Source of the DNA: Pseudodesulfovibrio pelocollis
Lineage (GTDB): Bacteria > Desulfobacterota > Desulfovibrionia > Desulfovibrionales > Desulfovibrionaceae
Assembly (NCBI RefSeq): GCF_030282845.1
Contig: NZ_JASTWE010000015.1
Span: 1-64,000, forward strand
Direction of reading: 5' to 3'
DNA length: 64,000 bases
Part shown: in pieces, positions 47,865-57,321 of the stretch
Layout of the letters: each line of letters opens with the position of its first letter
How positions within the stretch are numbered: the stretch's first letter is position 1
Position numbers and translations under genes: made by a program
The notes under the pieces: model-generated
Seen by the model: the letters and a program-made list of their open reading frames with translations, nothing else
Told to the model about the DNA's origin: nothing
The model's database searches: none

Positions 47865-48983
47865 CTATTCCCCGAAGGCCCGGGCCATCAGGTGGTTGGC
47901 AAGCCCGCCCAGGTGCCTGGGGGTGTGGCCGAATACCTGCTGCCAGACTTCCGAGGATTCCATGCAGAAGTAGAGCTGCCTGTCCATGCCGTGGGCGCGC
48001 AGGCGGTCGACCATGAAGGTGAACTGCTCAAGGCGCAGGGGGCGGAGCAGCCGGGCCTTGCCGTCGAGGCCGGGCACGAACTCGTTGTAGATGTAGGTGG
48101 CGCTTGGGAAATTGTCGGCGATGATGGGCGTGAGCTGGGGCATGCAGCGGAAGGAGCCGAGGCTCATGTAGGCGATCTGGTCCGGCGTGAGGTAGTCGAA
48201 GATCATGTCGATGGTCTGGGCGTAGCCCTCGCGCCAGCCGGGGAAGTGGATGATGGGGTCGAAGTGCAGGCAGACCCGGAACCCGGCCCGGGCGCAGGTG
48301 CGTGCGGCCTCCAGGCGCTCGGTCAGGGTGGAGACGTGGAATTCCTCGTGTTCGTTGATGAAGGGAGCATTCAGCGACCAGGCGGGCAGAACCCGGTCCG
48401 TGCGTTTGGCCGCGTCCATCCAGGAGAGGTCCACCACCTTGGATTTGAGTTCGAGGACCACATTGTCGTGATCATTGAGAAAGGCGATGAGGTCGCGGCT
48501 GTAGCCGGTCAGGTGTTCCAGGGCCAGGGAGTCGGTGAACTCGCCGGTGCCGACACGGAACCGGGTGGAGCGGTCGGCGCTGAAAGCCTCGCCGAGTTGG
48601 GTGAAGAGGTCGTCCTGATTGGCCCATATCTTGAGCACGCGGTCTTGAAAGTAGGCCTGGAGGATGCAGTAGGAGCAGGCCATGGGGCAGTTCTCGCCGA
48701 TGTGGATGATGCGGTAGGCGCAGCAGTGGTAGGCGCGGGTGCCGGGGCAGAATCGCAGGAATTTTCCTTTGTATTCCTTGAGGTAGAGCGCCTGATCAGC
48801 GCCCCGGTCAAAGTGGACGCGGTCGGCCCCGGCCGGAACCACGGTCCAGGGGATGTGGCCATGGGTGGAGTCGGCCAGCCTGTGGCGCACGCGGCGGGCC
48901 AGGGGCGAGTCGGCCATGGACTCGTCCACAAAGACCTGGGCGATGCGGCGCAGGTGCGACGGCAGCGGGGAGGGATCAGTCAT
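47865..48983 (-). CDS. SplB-like radical SAM protein (spore photoproduct lyase family)
   Basis: 372 aa. The radical SAM cluster motif CPMACSYC (C-x3-C-x2-C) lies at about residue 101, followed by ILQAYF as in SplB. The central block RFRVGTGEFTDSLALEHLT aligns by eye with the region of B. subtilis SplB that carries the catalytic Cys141, but no Cys is present here. So DNA spore-photoproduct repair activity is doubtful. The host is not known to sporulate. The start overlaps the ParB-domain gene by 8 bp, which suggests co-translation. Confidence 0.8.
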   Translation of the reverse strand: MTDPSPLPSHLRRIAQVFVDESMADSPLARRVRHRLADSTHGHIPWTVVPAGADRVHFDRGADQALYLKEYKGKFLRFCPGTRAYHCCAYRIIHIGENCPMACSYCILQAYFQDRVLKIWANQDDLFTQLGEAFSADRSTRFRVGTGEFTDSLALEHLTGYSRDLIAFLNDHDNVVLELKSKVVDLSWMDAAKRTDRVLPAWSLNAPFINEHEEFHVSTLTERLEAARTCARAGFRVCLHFDPIIHFPGWREGYAQTIDMIFDYLTPDQIAYMSLGSFRCMPQLTPIIADNFPSATYIYNEFVPGLDGKARLLRPLRLEQFTFMVDRLRAHGMDRQLYFCMESSEVWQQVFGHTPRHLGGLANHLMARAFGE

Positions 48984-49938
48984 GGTCTGCGGTGGTGTCC
49001 CAGAGTTGGTGCCAATGCGGCCGGTCGGCCATGGCCTGAAGATCATGCACGGCCTGTTCGAGTTGGCCGGGATCGGCGATGCGGACGGTGAGTTCGACCC
49101 CGTTGGTCTCGAAATTGTCGGGCTGGGCCACGCGCCAGCGGGTGTCAGCGACCAGTTTCCGGGCGGCCGTGTCGAAACGCGTTTGCATGGCGCGCAGGGT
49201 GGGCTGGCGCGCCTCGCGGGCCAGGGCGGTGAGCCGGGCCATGGCGTCCTTGGGCGAAAGCTCGCGCAGCGGGCCATGGCTCATGCCGGAGTCGGCCATG
49301 ACCTCGGCCACGGGCCTGCCTGTCATCTTCGACGCCTCGTAGAGCCAAGTCAGCAGGTTGACCGCGTTGGAGCGGGACCACGACAGCTCGGCGAAGAAGG
49401 GGGCCACGGCCAGTCGGTCCGCCTCGTCCATGCGGGTCAGGACGGTCCCGGCGGCCAGGGGCACGCGTCCGGCGGCGAGGTGCCCTTGCCAGGAGTCCGC
49501 CAGGGTGAGCCAGTCGGCCAGGAGCTTCGCATCGCGGCTGCCGGGGGTGACGCCCAGGCAGGGCAGTACTTCCCCGGCCAGCTGTGCGTCGTCGAGCAGG
49601 AGGCGGAAGTAGCGGAGCGCGGCCAGCCGCATGGCGTCGTCCAGGGGACGCAGACTGTTGTCGGCCAGATAGAGCAGGCCGAGTTCCACCGGGTCGGCCG
49701 TCTCCACCAGCCGGGCCAGGACCGGCTGGCCCAGCTGGCCCTGGGCGGCCACCCGGGCGTATCCTGCCACCAGAGCGAGGCCGTCTGCCGTCTCCCGGAC
49801 GAGCACGGCCTGGGCCTGGCCGTGGCGGGCCATGGAGCGGATCAGGCCGGGCGATGGCTCGGCGGCCCAGAAGAGGTGTGCCCCTGCGGTGCGGATGGCG
49901 CTGGCCGGGGCGGTCACGGTCTCGTTTGAAAGATGCAC
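48976..49938 (-). CDS. ParB N-terminal-domain protein
   Basis: 320 aa from a GTG at 49938, chosen because AGGAG lies 6 bp upstream. An upstream reading frame extends to 50331 with no homology. The N-terminal ParB/sulfiredoxin-like domain (about residues 15-85) has LIRSMARHGQAQAVLVRETADGLALVAGYARVAA, close to the Box I/II pattern. A helical region follows, with a possible HTH at RLAVAPFFAELSWSRSN. No ParA partner is nearby, so a plasmid or chromosome segregation role is unlikely. The following SplB-like gene overlaps it. Confidence 0.75.
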   Translation of the reverse strand: MHLSNETVTAPASAIRTAGAHLFWAAEPSPGLIRSMARHGQAQAVLVRETADGLALVAGYARVAAQGQLGQPVLARLVETADPVELGLLYLADNSLRPLDDAMRLAALRYFRLLLDDAQLAGEVLPCLGVTPGSRDAKLLADWLTLADSWQGHLAAGRVPLAAGTVLTRMDEADRLAVAPFFAELSWSRSNAVNLLTWLYEASKMTGRPVAEVMADSGMSHGPLRELSPKDAMARLTALAREARQPTLRAMQTRFDTAARKLVADTRWRVAQPDNFETNGVELTVRIADPGQLEQAVHDLQAMADRPHWHQLWDTTADHD

Positions 49939-50073
49939 TTCGGGCTCCTGGTGTGTGCTCGCCGGTGGGTAACTGTTCGGGAAAGCGAGACTTTGTTGTC
50001 CGCCTCCCGAAAGATTCGACAAAATGGCTAAAAAAAACAGCATCATGGGGGCAGATTTTTTGGGTGGCCCCCC

Positions 50074-50103
50074 TTGACAATCTCGCGTTGCTCTTCCTAT
50101 AGG
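50074..50103 (+). promoter_or_regulatory. Sigma-70 promoter of the EF-G-like gene
   Basis: TTGACA (50074-50079, perfect), an 18-bp spacer and TATAGG (50098-50103). It is 95 bp before the start codon. Confidence 0.7.
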
Positions 50104-50197
50104 ACTAAACCTGTGAAAAACCAAGTACCAGTGCTGCCATGGGGTCCGAGGTTCCCCTGACCAAAGGAAAAACCAATAAATACCAGCGGAGTAGAAA

Positions 50198-52261
50198 ATG
50201 CCTGACCTGAAGACACAGAGAACGTACGCACTCGTCGGCCACGGCGGCAGCGGAAAGACCACTGTCGCCGAAATGCTGCTTTTCAACGCCGGTGTGATAA
50301 ATCGTTTGGGCAAGGTCGAGGAAGGGAGCACCGTTCTGGACTACGAGCCCGAGGAGATCAAGCGTCGCGGCTCCACCCAGCCCGGCATCGCCACCTTCAA
50401 GTGGAAGAAAAACGACCATTTTCTCATCGACACTCCGGGTGATTCCAACTTTTCAGGGGACCTCTCCTACTCCCTCACCGCCGCAGACGGCGCGGTGCTG
50501 GTCATCGACGCGGTGGACGGCGTCAAGCCGCAGACCCGCAAGGTGTGGCAGATGATCCAGGGCATGGGGCTGCCCGCCATGATCGTCATCAACAAGATGG
50601 ACCGCGACCGCGCCGAGTTCGACACGGCGTTTGCGGGCATTTCCGATGCGCTGGGCGCCCGTCCGGCCCTGCTCTACTACCCTGTGGGGAGCAAGGAGGA
50701 CTTCCGGGGCGTGGTGGACATGATGTCCGGCAAGGCGCTGATGTTCGGCGCTGACGGCGCGGTCTCCGAAGAGGCCATCCCCGACGAGGTGGCCGACGAG
50801 GTCGAGGCCCTGCGCGAGGCCATGATCGAGAACATCGCCGAGAGCGATGAGGAGTTGATGGAAAAATATCTGGAGGAGGGCCAGCTCTCCCCGGAAGACA
50901 TCACCCGGGGGTTGCAGGCGGGCGTGGCCGTGGGCGAGCTGGTGCCCGTGGTCGTGGCTTCGGCCCTGAACAACCAGGGCGGCCAGATGATTCTCGACAC
51001 CGTCCAGAGCCTGCTGCCCGACCCCCTGGCCCACAAGGCCTGGGAGGGCGAAGAGGGCGAGCGCGCCAGCTCCCCGGATGAGCCCCTGGCCTGTTTCGTC
51101 TTCAAGACCCTGGCCGACCCCTTTGCCGGGCAACTGACCGTGGTCCGCGTCCTCTCGGGCGAGCTCAAGCCCGACTCGGCGCTGCTCAACGCCAGCAACG
51201 GCGAGAAGGAGCGCGTGGGCCAGCTGCTGCTGATGAACGGCAAGGAGCAGGTCCAGTCCAAGACGCCCATGGGCCCCGGCTCCATCGTCACCCTGGCCAA
51301 GCTCAAGAACACCTCCACCGGCGACACCCTGACGGCCGAGAAGGGCAGCTTCGTGCTCAAGAGGCCCGAGATGTCCCCGCAGCTGATCACCTTTGCCCTG
51401 GCCCCGGCCGAGAAGGGCGACGAGGACAAGGTCTACGCCGCAGTGGGCAAGCTGCTGGACGAGGACATCACCCTGACCCTGAGCCGCGACGAGGAGTCCG
51501 GCGACATCCTGCTCTCGGGCATGGGCCAGAACCACATCGAGGTCTCGGTGGAGAAGGCCAAGCGGCGCTACAAGACGGAAATTCTGCTCAAGACCCCCAA
51601 GGTGCCGTATCGCGAAACCTTCAAGACCGGCGCGCGCGAGATCCAGGGCCGCCACAAGAAGCAGTCCGGCGGCCGTGGCCAGTTCGGCGACTGCTGGATT
51701 CATGTGGCCCCCAGGGGCTCGGGCGAGGGGTACGAGTTCGTGGATCAGGTGGTGGGCGGCTCCATCCCGCGCCAGTTCATCCCGGCCGTGGACAAGGGCA
51801 TCCAGGAGTCCGCGGCCCGGGGCGTGCTGGCCGGATACCAGGTCATCGACTTTCAGGTCACCCTCTACGACGGCACCTACCACTCCGTGGACTCTTCGGA
51901 AATGGCCTTCAAGGTGGCCGGTTCCCTGGCCTTCAAAAAGGCGTGCGAAAAGGCCAAGATGGCCCTGCTCGAGCCGATCATGCTCGTCACAGTGGCCGTG
52001 CCGGACTCCTTCATGGGCGATGTCATCGGCGACCTGTCCTCGCGGCGCGGCAAGGTGCTGGGGTCCGACTCCCAGGCGGGCATCACCGAGGTCAAGGCCC
52101 ATGTGCCCATGGCCGAGATGCTCAAGTACGCGCCCGATCTCAACTCCATGACCGGCGGCCAGGGCACCTTCTTCATGGAGTTCGCCTCCTACGAGGAATG
52201 CCCGCCTCAGGAAGCGGAAAAGGTCATCGCCGCCCACAGGAAGGGCAGCGAGGACGAATAG
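50198..52261 (+). CDS. EF-G-like translation GTPase (EF-G2 type)
   Basis: 687 aa. The P-loop is GHGGSGKTT rather than the canonical AHIDAGKTT, and the switch I core is RRGSTQPG rather than RGITI. Other G motifs are DTPG and NKMD. All five EF-G domains are present by length and by end motif. These deviations are typical of the EF-G2 / EF-G-like group, whose role in translation may be accessory. It has a sigma-70 promoter upstream and a terminator downstream, so it is a single-gene unit. Confidence 0.9.
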   Translation: MPDLKTQRTYALVGHGGSGKTTVAEMLLFNAGVINRLGKVEEGSTVLDYEPEEIKRRGSTQPGIATFKWKKNDHFLIDTPGDSNFSGDLSYSLTAADGAVLVIDAVDGVKPQTRKVWQMIQGMGLPAMIVINKMDRDRAEFDTAFAGISDALGARPALLYYPVGSKEDFRGVVDMMSGKALMFGADGAVSEEAIPDEVADEVEALREAMIENIAESDEELMEKYLEEGQLSPEDITRGLQAGVAVGELVPVVVASALNNQGGQMILDTVQSLLPDPLAHKAWEGEEGERASSPDEPLACFVFKTLADPFAGQLTVVRVLSGELKPDSALLNASNGEKERVGQLLLMNGKEQVQSKTPMGPGSIVTLAKLKNTSTGDTLTAEKGSFVLKRPEMSPQLITFALAPAEKGDEDKVYAAVGKLLDEDITLTLSRDEESGDILLSGMGQNHIEVSVEKAKRRYKTEILLKTPKVPYRETFKTGAREIQGRHKKQSGGRGQFGDCWIHVAPRGSGEGYEFVDQVVGGSIPRQFIPAVDKGIQESAARGVLAGYQVIDFQVTLYDGTYHSVDSSEMAFKVAGSLAFKKACEKAKMALLEPIMLVTVAVPDSFMGDVIGDLSSRRGKVLGSDSQAGITEVKAHVPMAEMLKYAPDLNSMTGGQGTFFMEFASYEECPPQEAEKVIAAHRKGSEDE

Positions 52262-52284
52262 CCGGTTCCCCTGAAACAACGCGA

Positions 52285-52314
52285 GGGGCGGCGGGGTATT
52301 CCGCCGTCCCTTTT
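52285..52314 (+). terminator. Rho-independent terminator of the EF-G-like gene
   Basis: 10-bp stem (GGGGCGGCGG/CCGCCGTCCC, one wobble) with a GGTATT loop, then TTTT, 24 bp after the stop codon. Confidence 0.85.
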
Positions 52315-52427
52315 CCGTTTTCAGGCGGCAGGAATGCCTCCTGTTCTTCGCAATCGGCTGGCTGCGCACTTGTTTCGCGCGGGATAATGGTTTACTCAGT
52401 CGTGAGTCAACACCATAGAGGATGTCC

Positions 52428-53153
52428 ATGTTCCGACGCATTTTCTTCATTCTGCTCCTGATACCCGTCACCATCTACTACAGCATCCGCATGCTCCGCG
52501 TGGACAGGGAAAGCTCCACGCCCGAGGAATACGACTACTGGGGTCTTGCCTGGGGAGCGGCCGCCGTGCGCCTTGCCGGAGTCAGGATCGAGGCCGACAT
52601 GGGGGAGATCGACCCCAAGGGGCACTATGTCTTCATCGGCAACCACCAGAGCAATCTCGACATCCCGGTGCTCTTCACCCTGCTCAAGGGCAACCGCATC
52701 CGCTTCGTGGCCAAGAAGAGCCTCTTCGACATCCCGATCTACGGCCGGGCGCTGGCCCACGCGGGCCACATCTCCATCGACCGCGACAACCGCCGGGCCG
52801 CCATGGAGAGCCTGAACGCCGCGGTGGACACGGCCCGCTCGGGCATCTCTCCCCTCATCTTTCCCGAGGGCACGCGTAACACCGAGCTTGATGATCTCAT
52901 GGATTTCAAGATCGGCGGCATGATCCTGGCGCTCAAGTGCGGCCTGCCCGTGGTGCCCTTTGTCATGACCGGCACGGGCAAGATCATGCCCAAGGGGGCC
53001 AAGGTCATCGACAACCGCCATGTGATCCGCTTCAAGGCCCTGCCGGTCATCGACCCGGCCAAATACACCATCAAGGACCGCGAAGCCTTCAAGGACGACC
53101 TGCGCGAGATGATGCGCACCGCCTACCGCGAACTGCTCGCCAAGGATGCATAG
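52428..53153 (+). CDS. plsC: 1-acyl-sn-glycerol-3-phosphate acyltransferase
   Basis: 241 aa membrane-associated acyltransferase that makes phosphatidate from lysophosphatidate. An N-terminal hydrophobic anchor is followed by the catalytic NHQSNLD (NHx4D, about residues 73-79) and the glycerol-phosphate-binding FPEGTRN (about 145). The start at ATG 52428 is favoured because AGAGG lies 6 bp before it; ATG 52422 is too close. The RNase J gene begins right at its stop codon. Confidence 0.9.
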   Translation: MFRRIFFILLLIPVTIYYSIRMLRVDRESSTPEEYDYWGLAWGAAAVRLAGVRIEADMGEIDPKGHYVFIGNHQSNLDIPVLFTLLKGNRIRFVAKKSLFDIPIYGRALAHAGHISIDRDNRRAAMESLNAAVDTARSGISPLIFPEGTRNTELDDLMDFKIGGMILALKCGLPVVPFVMTGTGKIMPKGAKVIDNRHVIRFKALPVIDPAKYTIKDREAFKDDLREMMRTAYRELLAKDA

Positions 53154-54812
53154 ATGACGGATTCCCCTTCTTTCAGCGTTTACCCCCTTGGTGGCCTGGG
53201 CGAGATCGGCATGAACTGCATGGCCTTCAAGACGCAGCGCTCCATGGTGTTGGTGGATTGCGGCCTGATGTTTCCCGAGGACTACCATTTCGGCGTGGAC
53301 GTGGTCATTCCCTGCTTCGATTTCGTGCTCCAGAACAAGGCCATGCTGCACGGCATCGTGCTCACCCACGGCCACGAGGACCACATCGGCGCGCTGCCCT
53401 GGCTGCTCCAGAACGTGGACGTGCCGGTCTACGGCAGCCAGTTCACCCTGGGACTGGTGGAAAACAAGCTGCGCGAGCACGATCTCGCCCGCTGGGCCGA
53501 TCTGAGGCCGGTGCGGCCCCATGATCGGGTGCTGCTTGGCGATTTCACCTTCAATTTCTTCCCGGTCTGTCACTCAATCATCGAGGGCTATGGCCTGGGC
53601 ATCGAGACCCCGGTGGGCCGGGTGGTGCACACCGGCGATTTCAAGATCGACCGCAACCCGCTGGGCGGGCACGCCACCGACCTGAACGCTTTTCGCCGCT
53701 TCTCCGAGCCGGGGGTGACCCTCATGCTCTCGGATTCCACCAACGTGGCCCGGGAGGGGTTCGCCCTGACCGAGCGCGAGATCAAGGTCAGCCTGCGCGA
53801 GATTTTTTCCACGGCCAAGGGGCGCATCCTGGTCTCGCTCTTCTCAAGCCACATCCAGCGCATCCAGGAGGTCTTCGACCTGGCCGACGGCGAGGGGCGC
53901 AAGGTGGCGGTGTCCGGCAAGTCGCTGCTGCGCAACATCGAGCTGGCTCGCGACATGGGCTACCTGCGCATTCCCAAGGGCACCTTCATAGAGCTTGACC
54001 GGCTGGACGAGTTCGGCGACTCCGAGCTTGTGCTGCTGGTCACCGGCTCCCAGGGCGAGCCCCTGGCCGCTCTCTCGCGCATGTCCATGGGCGAGCACCG
54101 GCAGATATCGGTCAAGCCCGGCGACCTGTGCATCCTCTCCTCCAGGTTCATTCCGGGCAATGTGCGGGCCATCACCCGGGTCATCAACAATCTCTATCGC
54201 CTCGGGGCCGAGGTGCTCTACGAGAAGATGCACGACGTCCATGCCTCGGGCCACGCCCATGCGGGCGAGCTGACCCTCATGCTCGAAGCGGTGCGCCCGA
54301 AATACTTCATCCCCGTGCATGGCGAATACCGCCACTTGGTCAAGCATGTGCGGCTGGCCACGGAGTGCGGCGTGGAGGAGGAGAACGCCCTGGTGGTCGA
54401 GAATGGCCAGTCCGTGGTCTTTGAGGCGGACGGCTCCATGCATTTTGGCCGCACCTTCAGGGCGGAGCGAATCCTGGTGGACGGCAAGGGCGTGGGCGAT
54501 GTGGGCCAGAGCGTGCTGCGCGAGCGCCAGCTGCTGGCTGGAGAGGGTATGGTTATCGTGGTCCTGGTGGTGGACGAGGCCACCGGGGAAATCAGCATGG
54601 GGCCGGACATCATGTCCAAGGGCTTCATCTTCGAACAGCAGTACATGCATCTGCTCGACGACGCCAAATGCATCGTGCTCGACGTGCACGAGAACATCGC
54701 CCCGGGCGAGACGGCCAAGCTCAAGGAGCGCATCCGCTCGGCCCTGCGCCGGTTCTTCCGCAAGGTGCTCGGTCGCGACCCGGTGGTGGTGCCCCTGGTC
54801 ATTTCCATCTGA
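53154..54812 (+). CDS. rnj: Ribonuclease J
   Basis: 552 aa beta-CASP metallo-hydrolase. The metallo-beta-lactamase motif is HGHEDHIGALP (about residues 74-84), and later motifs include VVHTGDFKID and LSDSTN. It acts as a 5'-to-3' exo- and endoribonuclease in RNA turnover. Length and order match the RNase J family. The start codon directly follows the plsC stop codon. No terminator is visible before the lipoprotein gene. Confidence 0.93.
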   Translation: MTDSPSFSVYPLGGLGEIGMNCMAFKTQRSMVLVDCGLMFPEDYHFGVDVVIPCFDFVLQNKAMLHGIVLTHGHEDHIGALPWLLQNVDVPVYGSQFTLGLVENKLREHDLARWADLRPVRPHDRVLLGDFTFNFFPVCHSIIEGYGLGIETPVGRVVHTGDFKIDRNPLGGHATDLNAFRRFSEPGVTLMLSDSTNVAREGFALTEREIKVSLREIFSTAKGRILVSLFSSHIQRIQEVFDLADGEGRKVAVSGKSLLRNIELARDMGYLRIPKGTFIELDRLDEFGDSELVLLVTGSQGEPLAALSRMSMGEHRQISVKPGDLCILSSRFIPGNVRAITRVINNLYRLGAEVLYEKMHDVHASGHAHAGELTLMLEAVRPKYFIPVHGEYRHLVKHVRLATECGVEEENALVVENGQSVVFEADGSMHFGRTFRAERILVDGKGVGDVGQSVLRERQLLAGEGMVIVVLVVDEATGEISMGPDIMSKGFIFEQQYMHLLDDAKCIVLDVHENIAPGETAKLKERIRSALRRFFRKVLGRDPVVVPLVISI

Positions 54813-54908
54813 TTCGCTGCGCGGGGCCAAGGTCTGGACGTGGCGGCCATAATGGGCTAATAATTAGACATGCTGTAGAATCTTAACGTTGCCAGCGAGG
54901 ATGTGCCG

Positions 54909-55379
54909 ATGAAGAAGATGCTGATGGTTGCCGTGCTGATGGGGGTCGCCGCTGCGCTGGCCGCGTGCGGCGGGCAGCGGACCGCCCTTGACGAGGGTGT
55001 CGCCCTGTACAAGCAGGGGGATTGCGCCGGGGCCCAGTCGTATTTCGATCAGACCATTGCCCGGCCCAACGAGACCATGGATATCGCCTACGCCTATTTC
55101 CTCAAGGCCAAGTGCGCCGAAAAGGCGGGCGATGCGGCCACGGCCTATGAGAATTACTACGCTGCCAAGGTGGTGGTCTGCTACGATGTGGCCACCAACA
55201 CCGAGCATGAGAACCTGAACACCTACGCCCGCAGCGAATACTGCGAGCGCATCCTGCCGGACACGCTGAACACGCTCGCCCCGGATGTGGGCGCGGCCAA
55301 GGTCGAGGCCATTACAGCCAAGGTCAATGCGGAACTCAACGCCCGGTACATGCAACAGTTCGCCACCCAAGCCAAGTGA
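54909..55379 (+). CDS. Small lipoprotein with TPR-like repeats
   Basis: 156 aa. N-terminal lipoprotein signal with a Cys at residue 20 (ALAACGG). The mature part has TPR-like helices (DEGVALYKQGDCAGAQSYFDQ, then AYFLKAKCAEKAGDAATAYENYY). The start ATG 54909 has GAGG well placed; a GTG at 54903 is less likely. It is probably periplasmic and tethered to a membrane. A terminator follows. Confidence 0.8.
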   Translation: MKKMLMVAVLMGVAAALAACGGQRTALDEGVALYKQGDCAGAQSYFDQTIARPNETMDIAYAYFLKAKCAEKAGDAATAYENYYAAKVVVCYDVATNTEHENLNTYARSEYCERILPDTLNTLAPDVGAAKVEAITAKVNAELNARYMQQFATQAK

Positions 55380-55384
55380 TCCGA

Positions 55385-55415
55385 GGACGCCCCGCCTGCC
55401 GGGGCGTCCTTGTTT
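55385..55415 (+). terminator. Terminator of the lipoprotein gene
   Basis: Perfect 10-bp stem GGACGCCCCG/CGGGGCGTCC with a CCTGC loop, then TTGTTT, 5 bp after the stop codon. Confidence 0.85.
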
Positions 55416-55456
55416 GGCCGCCCGGGCGGCCGGAACGTCATCGCGGGGGGATTGTC

Positions 55457-55924
55457 ATGCCGCTCAAGGATTACGCGGAGATTGTCGAGAGGGTGCAGCG
55501 GGCCCTGGGCCGGGGCTTTGCCGAGGAGCCCTGGATTCTGAACATGCCCGGCCGGTCCATCGCCTGCAAGATTGACCACCTGCACTATCTGGCGGTGATG
55601 CCCGCCTTTGTCGATCAGCTCGGTCGGCTGGCCGGGATATTTCCCGATCAGATCATCGAGAGTCTGGTCCGCACCGGCAATTTCATCACCCGGGGGCCGG
55701 ACCGCCAGCCGGTGATGGCTCTGACCGTGGGCTGGGGCGGTCGGCCGGTGACCATCCGGGCCGCCTTCGTGGACGCGGACTTCATCGACAGAGCGGTCAA
55801 GACCTACGGCAACCTCTCGACACCGCTCAACCTTTCTGACTTGCGCATCAGTTCGGCCGACAAGGAACGGGTGGACGCCTTCTTCGAGAACAAGACCCCG
55901 CCGCAGGGTCTGGCCTACTTCTAG
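55457..55924 (+). CDS. Hypothetical protein
   Basis: 155 aa soluble protein with no clear domain. The segments MPLKDYAEIVERVQRAL, WGGRPVTIRAAFVDADFIDRAVK and a C-terminal helical part suggest an alpha/beta fold. It is flanked by terminators on both sides, so it is its own transcription unit. Function unknown. Confidence 0.6.
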   Translation: MPLKDYAEIVERVQRALGRGFAEEPWILNMPGRSIACKIDHLHYLAVMPAFVDQLGRLAGIFPDQIIESLVRTGNFITRGPDRQPVMALTVGWGGRPVTIRAAFVDADFIDRAVKTYGNLSTPLNLSDLRISSADKERVDAFFENKTPPQGLAYF

Positions 55925-55940
55925 ACTTTCTCGGAATGTG

Positions 55941-55980
55941 CGCAAAAGCCCTGTCCGCGAGAGCGGGCAGGGCTTTTGCG
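55941..55980. terminator. Bidirectional terminator hairpin
   Basis: An 18-bp stem with one wobble pair: outer 13 bp CGCAAAAGCCCTG/CAGGGCTTTTGCG, then CCGC/GCGG, with a GAGA tetraloop. It separates the hypothetical gene from the convergent cysteine desulfidase gene. Confidence 0.85.
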
Positions 55981-56002
55981 TGTCGTGTCGTGTCGCGTCG
56001 GG

Positions 56003-57319
56003 CTACTCTTCGGTGAGCCGCTTGCGCAGCATGATGTCGAGGATGGTCCGGTCGGTCTGGATCATGCCGTCCACGGCCAGGGTGCCGATGTTGCGCATGG
56101 TGTCCTCGGACGAGTCGCCGATGATGCCGTCCGTGGCGTGGACATTGACCCCGTGCAGGGCGAAAAGGGCGGCCTGCACCGCAGTGCCCGCAGCGGTGGA
56201 GAGCTTGAGGGCGCATCCGGCCTTGGCCCCGTCGCAGATGATGCCGGCCAGGTCTTCGAGCAGGTTCTTGATGGCCCCCGCGATGTGGGTTGCGTCGCCG
56301 CCGAGCAGGTAGGTGATGCCCGCCGTGGCTCCGGCTCCGGCCGCCACCGAGCAGCCGCAGATGGCCGAGAGCCTGCCCGTGTGCGCCTTCACGAAGGCGG
56401 TGACGATGTGCGACAGGGCGATGGCTTCGAGCACGGTCTTTTCGTCGGCGTCGTCGATGAAGTCCTTGACAGCCCAGATGGGCAGGATAGCGGTCAGCCC
56501 GTGGTTGCCGGACCCCGCGGAACTCATGGCCGGGAGCGGAATCCCGGACATGCGCGCGTCCGCCGCGCTGGAGGCGAGGATGCGGGCGGCCAGGATCATG
56601 TCCTTCCTGATCAGCCGCTGGCGCACCAGCCGCTCAAGGGTCTTGCCCACGCCGAGGCCCAGGCCGAACTTGAGCCCCTGCTCGGCCAGCCGCATGTTCA
56701 CGTCCACCCCCTCGCGCAGGAAGGCGAAGTCCGCTTCGTCCAGGTGGTCGGTCAGGGCCATGATCTCGGTCAGGGAGAGCCCCTTGAGCCACTCTTCCAT
56801 CTCCATGAGCCTGGCGTGGCCGTCCTCGCCGTGGGGCTTGAGCAGCGGGCTGCCCACGGGCTGCCCATTGAGGGTCAGGCTGGTAATGTTGTCGTGCAGC
56901 CCCTCGATGACGCTTTCGGCCACGTCGTCGCCGCGCCGGACCACGTTGCGCACGAAGAGCCCGTGGCGGTCCTTGAGCAGCGACACCGTGATCTTGCCGG
57001 CGGCCAGGGCGGCTTTGGCCTCAGCCACATGGCCATCGGCGATGGGGCGCAGCACCTCGAGCCGCAGGGACGGGTCGCCCCCGGCCGCTCCCAGGGCAGC
57101 GGCCATGTCCAGGCCCGAGAGGCCGCCCGTGCCGGGGATGGAGACGGCCAGTCCGTTCTTGTAGACGTTGGGGTCGAGGAAAACCTCGATGGAATCGAAT
57201 CCCTCGTCGGGCAAAATCGACACGGCGGCAGCAGCGCCCAGGGCGATGGCCACGGGCTCGGTGCAGCCCAGGGCCGGAGCCACCTGCATGGTGAGAACGT
57301 CCTTGACCGTGAACGGCAT
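56003..57319 (-). CDS. L-cysteine desulfidase family protein (UPF0597/CdsB)
   Basis: 438 aa. Residues 1-100 and the rest match the UPF0597 family, whose members (CdsB/CyuA) are [4Fe-4S] L-cysteine desulfidases that release H2S, pyruvate and ammonia; the family is related to the serine dehydratase alpha subunit. Candidate cluster ligands: CTEP (about Cys19), CGCS (about 290) and CDGAKAGC (about 332-339). The upstream 174-aa gene ends 2 bp before its start, so the two are co-transcribed. Confidence 0.85.
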   Translation of the reverse strand: MPFTVKDVLTMQVAPALGCTEPVAIALGAAAAVSILPDEGFDSIEVFLDPNVYKNGLAVSIPGTGGLSGLDMAAALGAAGGDPSLRLEVLRPIADGHVAEAKAALAAGKITVSLLKDRHGLFVRNVVRRGDDVAESVIEGLHDNITSLTLNGQPVGSPLLKPHGEDGHARLMEMEEWLKGLSLTEIMALTDHLDEADFAFLREGVDVNMRLAEQGLKFGLGLGVGKTLERLVRQRLIRKDMILAARILASSAADARMSGIPLPAMSSAGSGNHGLTAILPIWAVKDFIDDADEKTVLEAIALSHIVTAFVKAHTGRLSAICGCSVAAGAGATAGITYLLGGDATHIAGAIKNLLEDLAGIICDGAKAGCALKLSTAAGTAVQAALFALHGVNVHATDGIIGDSSEDTMRNIGTLAVDGMIQTDRTILDIMLRKRLTEE

Positions 57320-57321
57320 GG

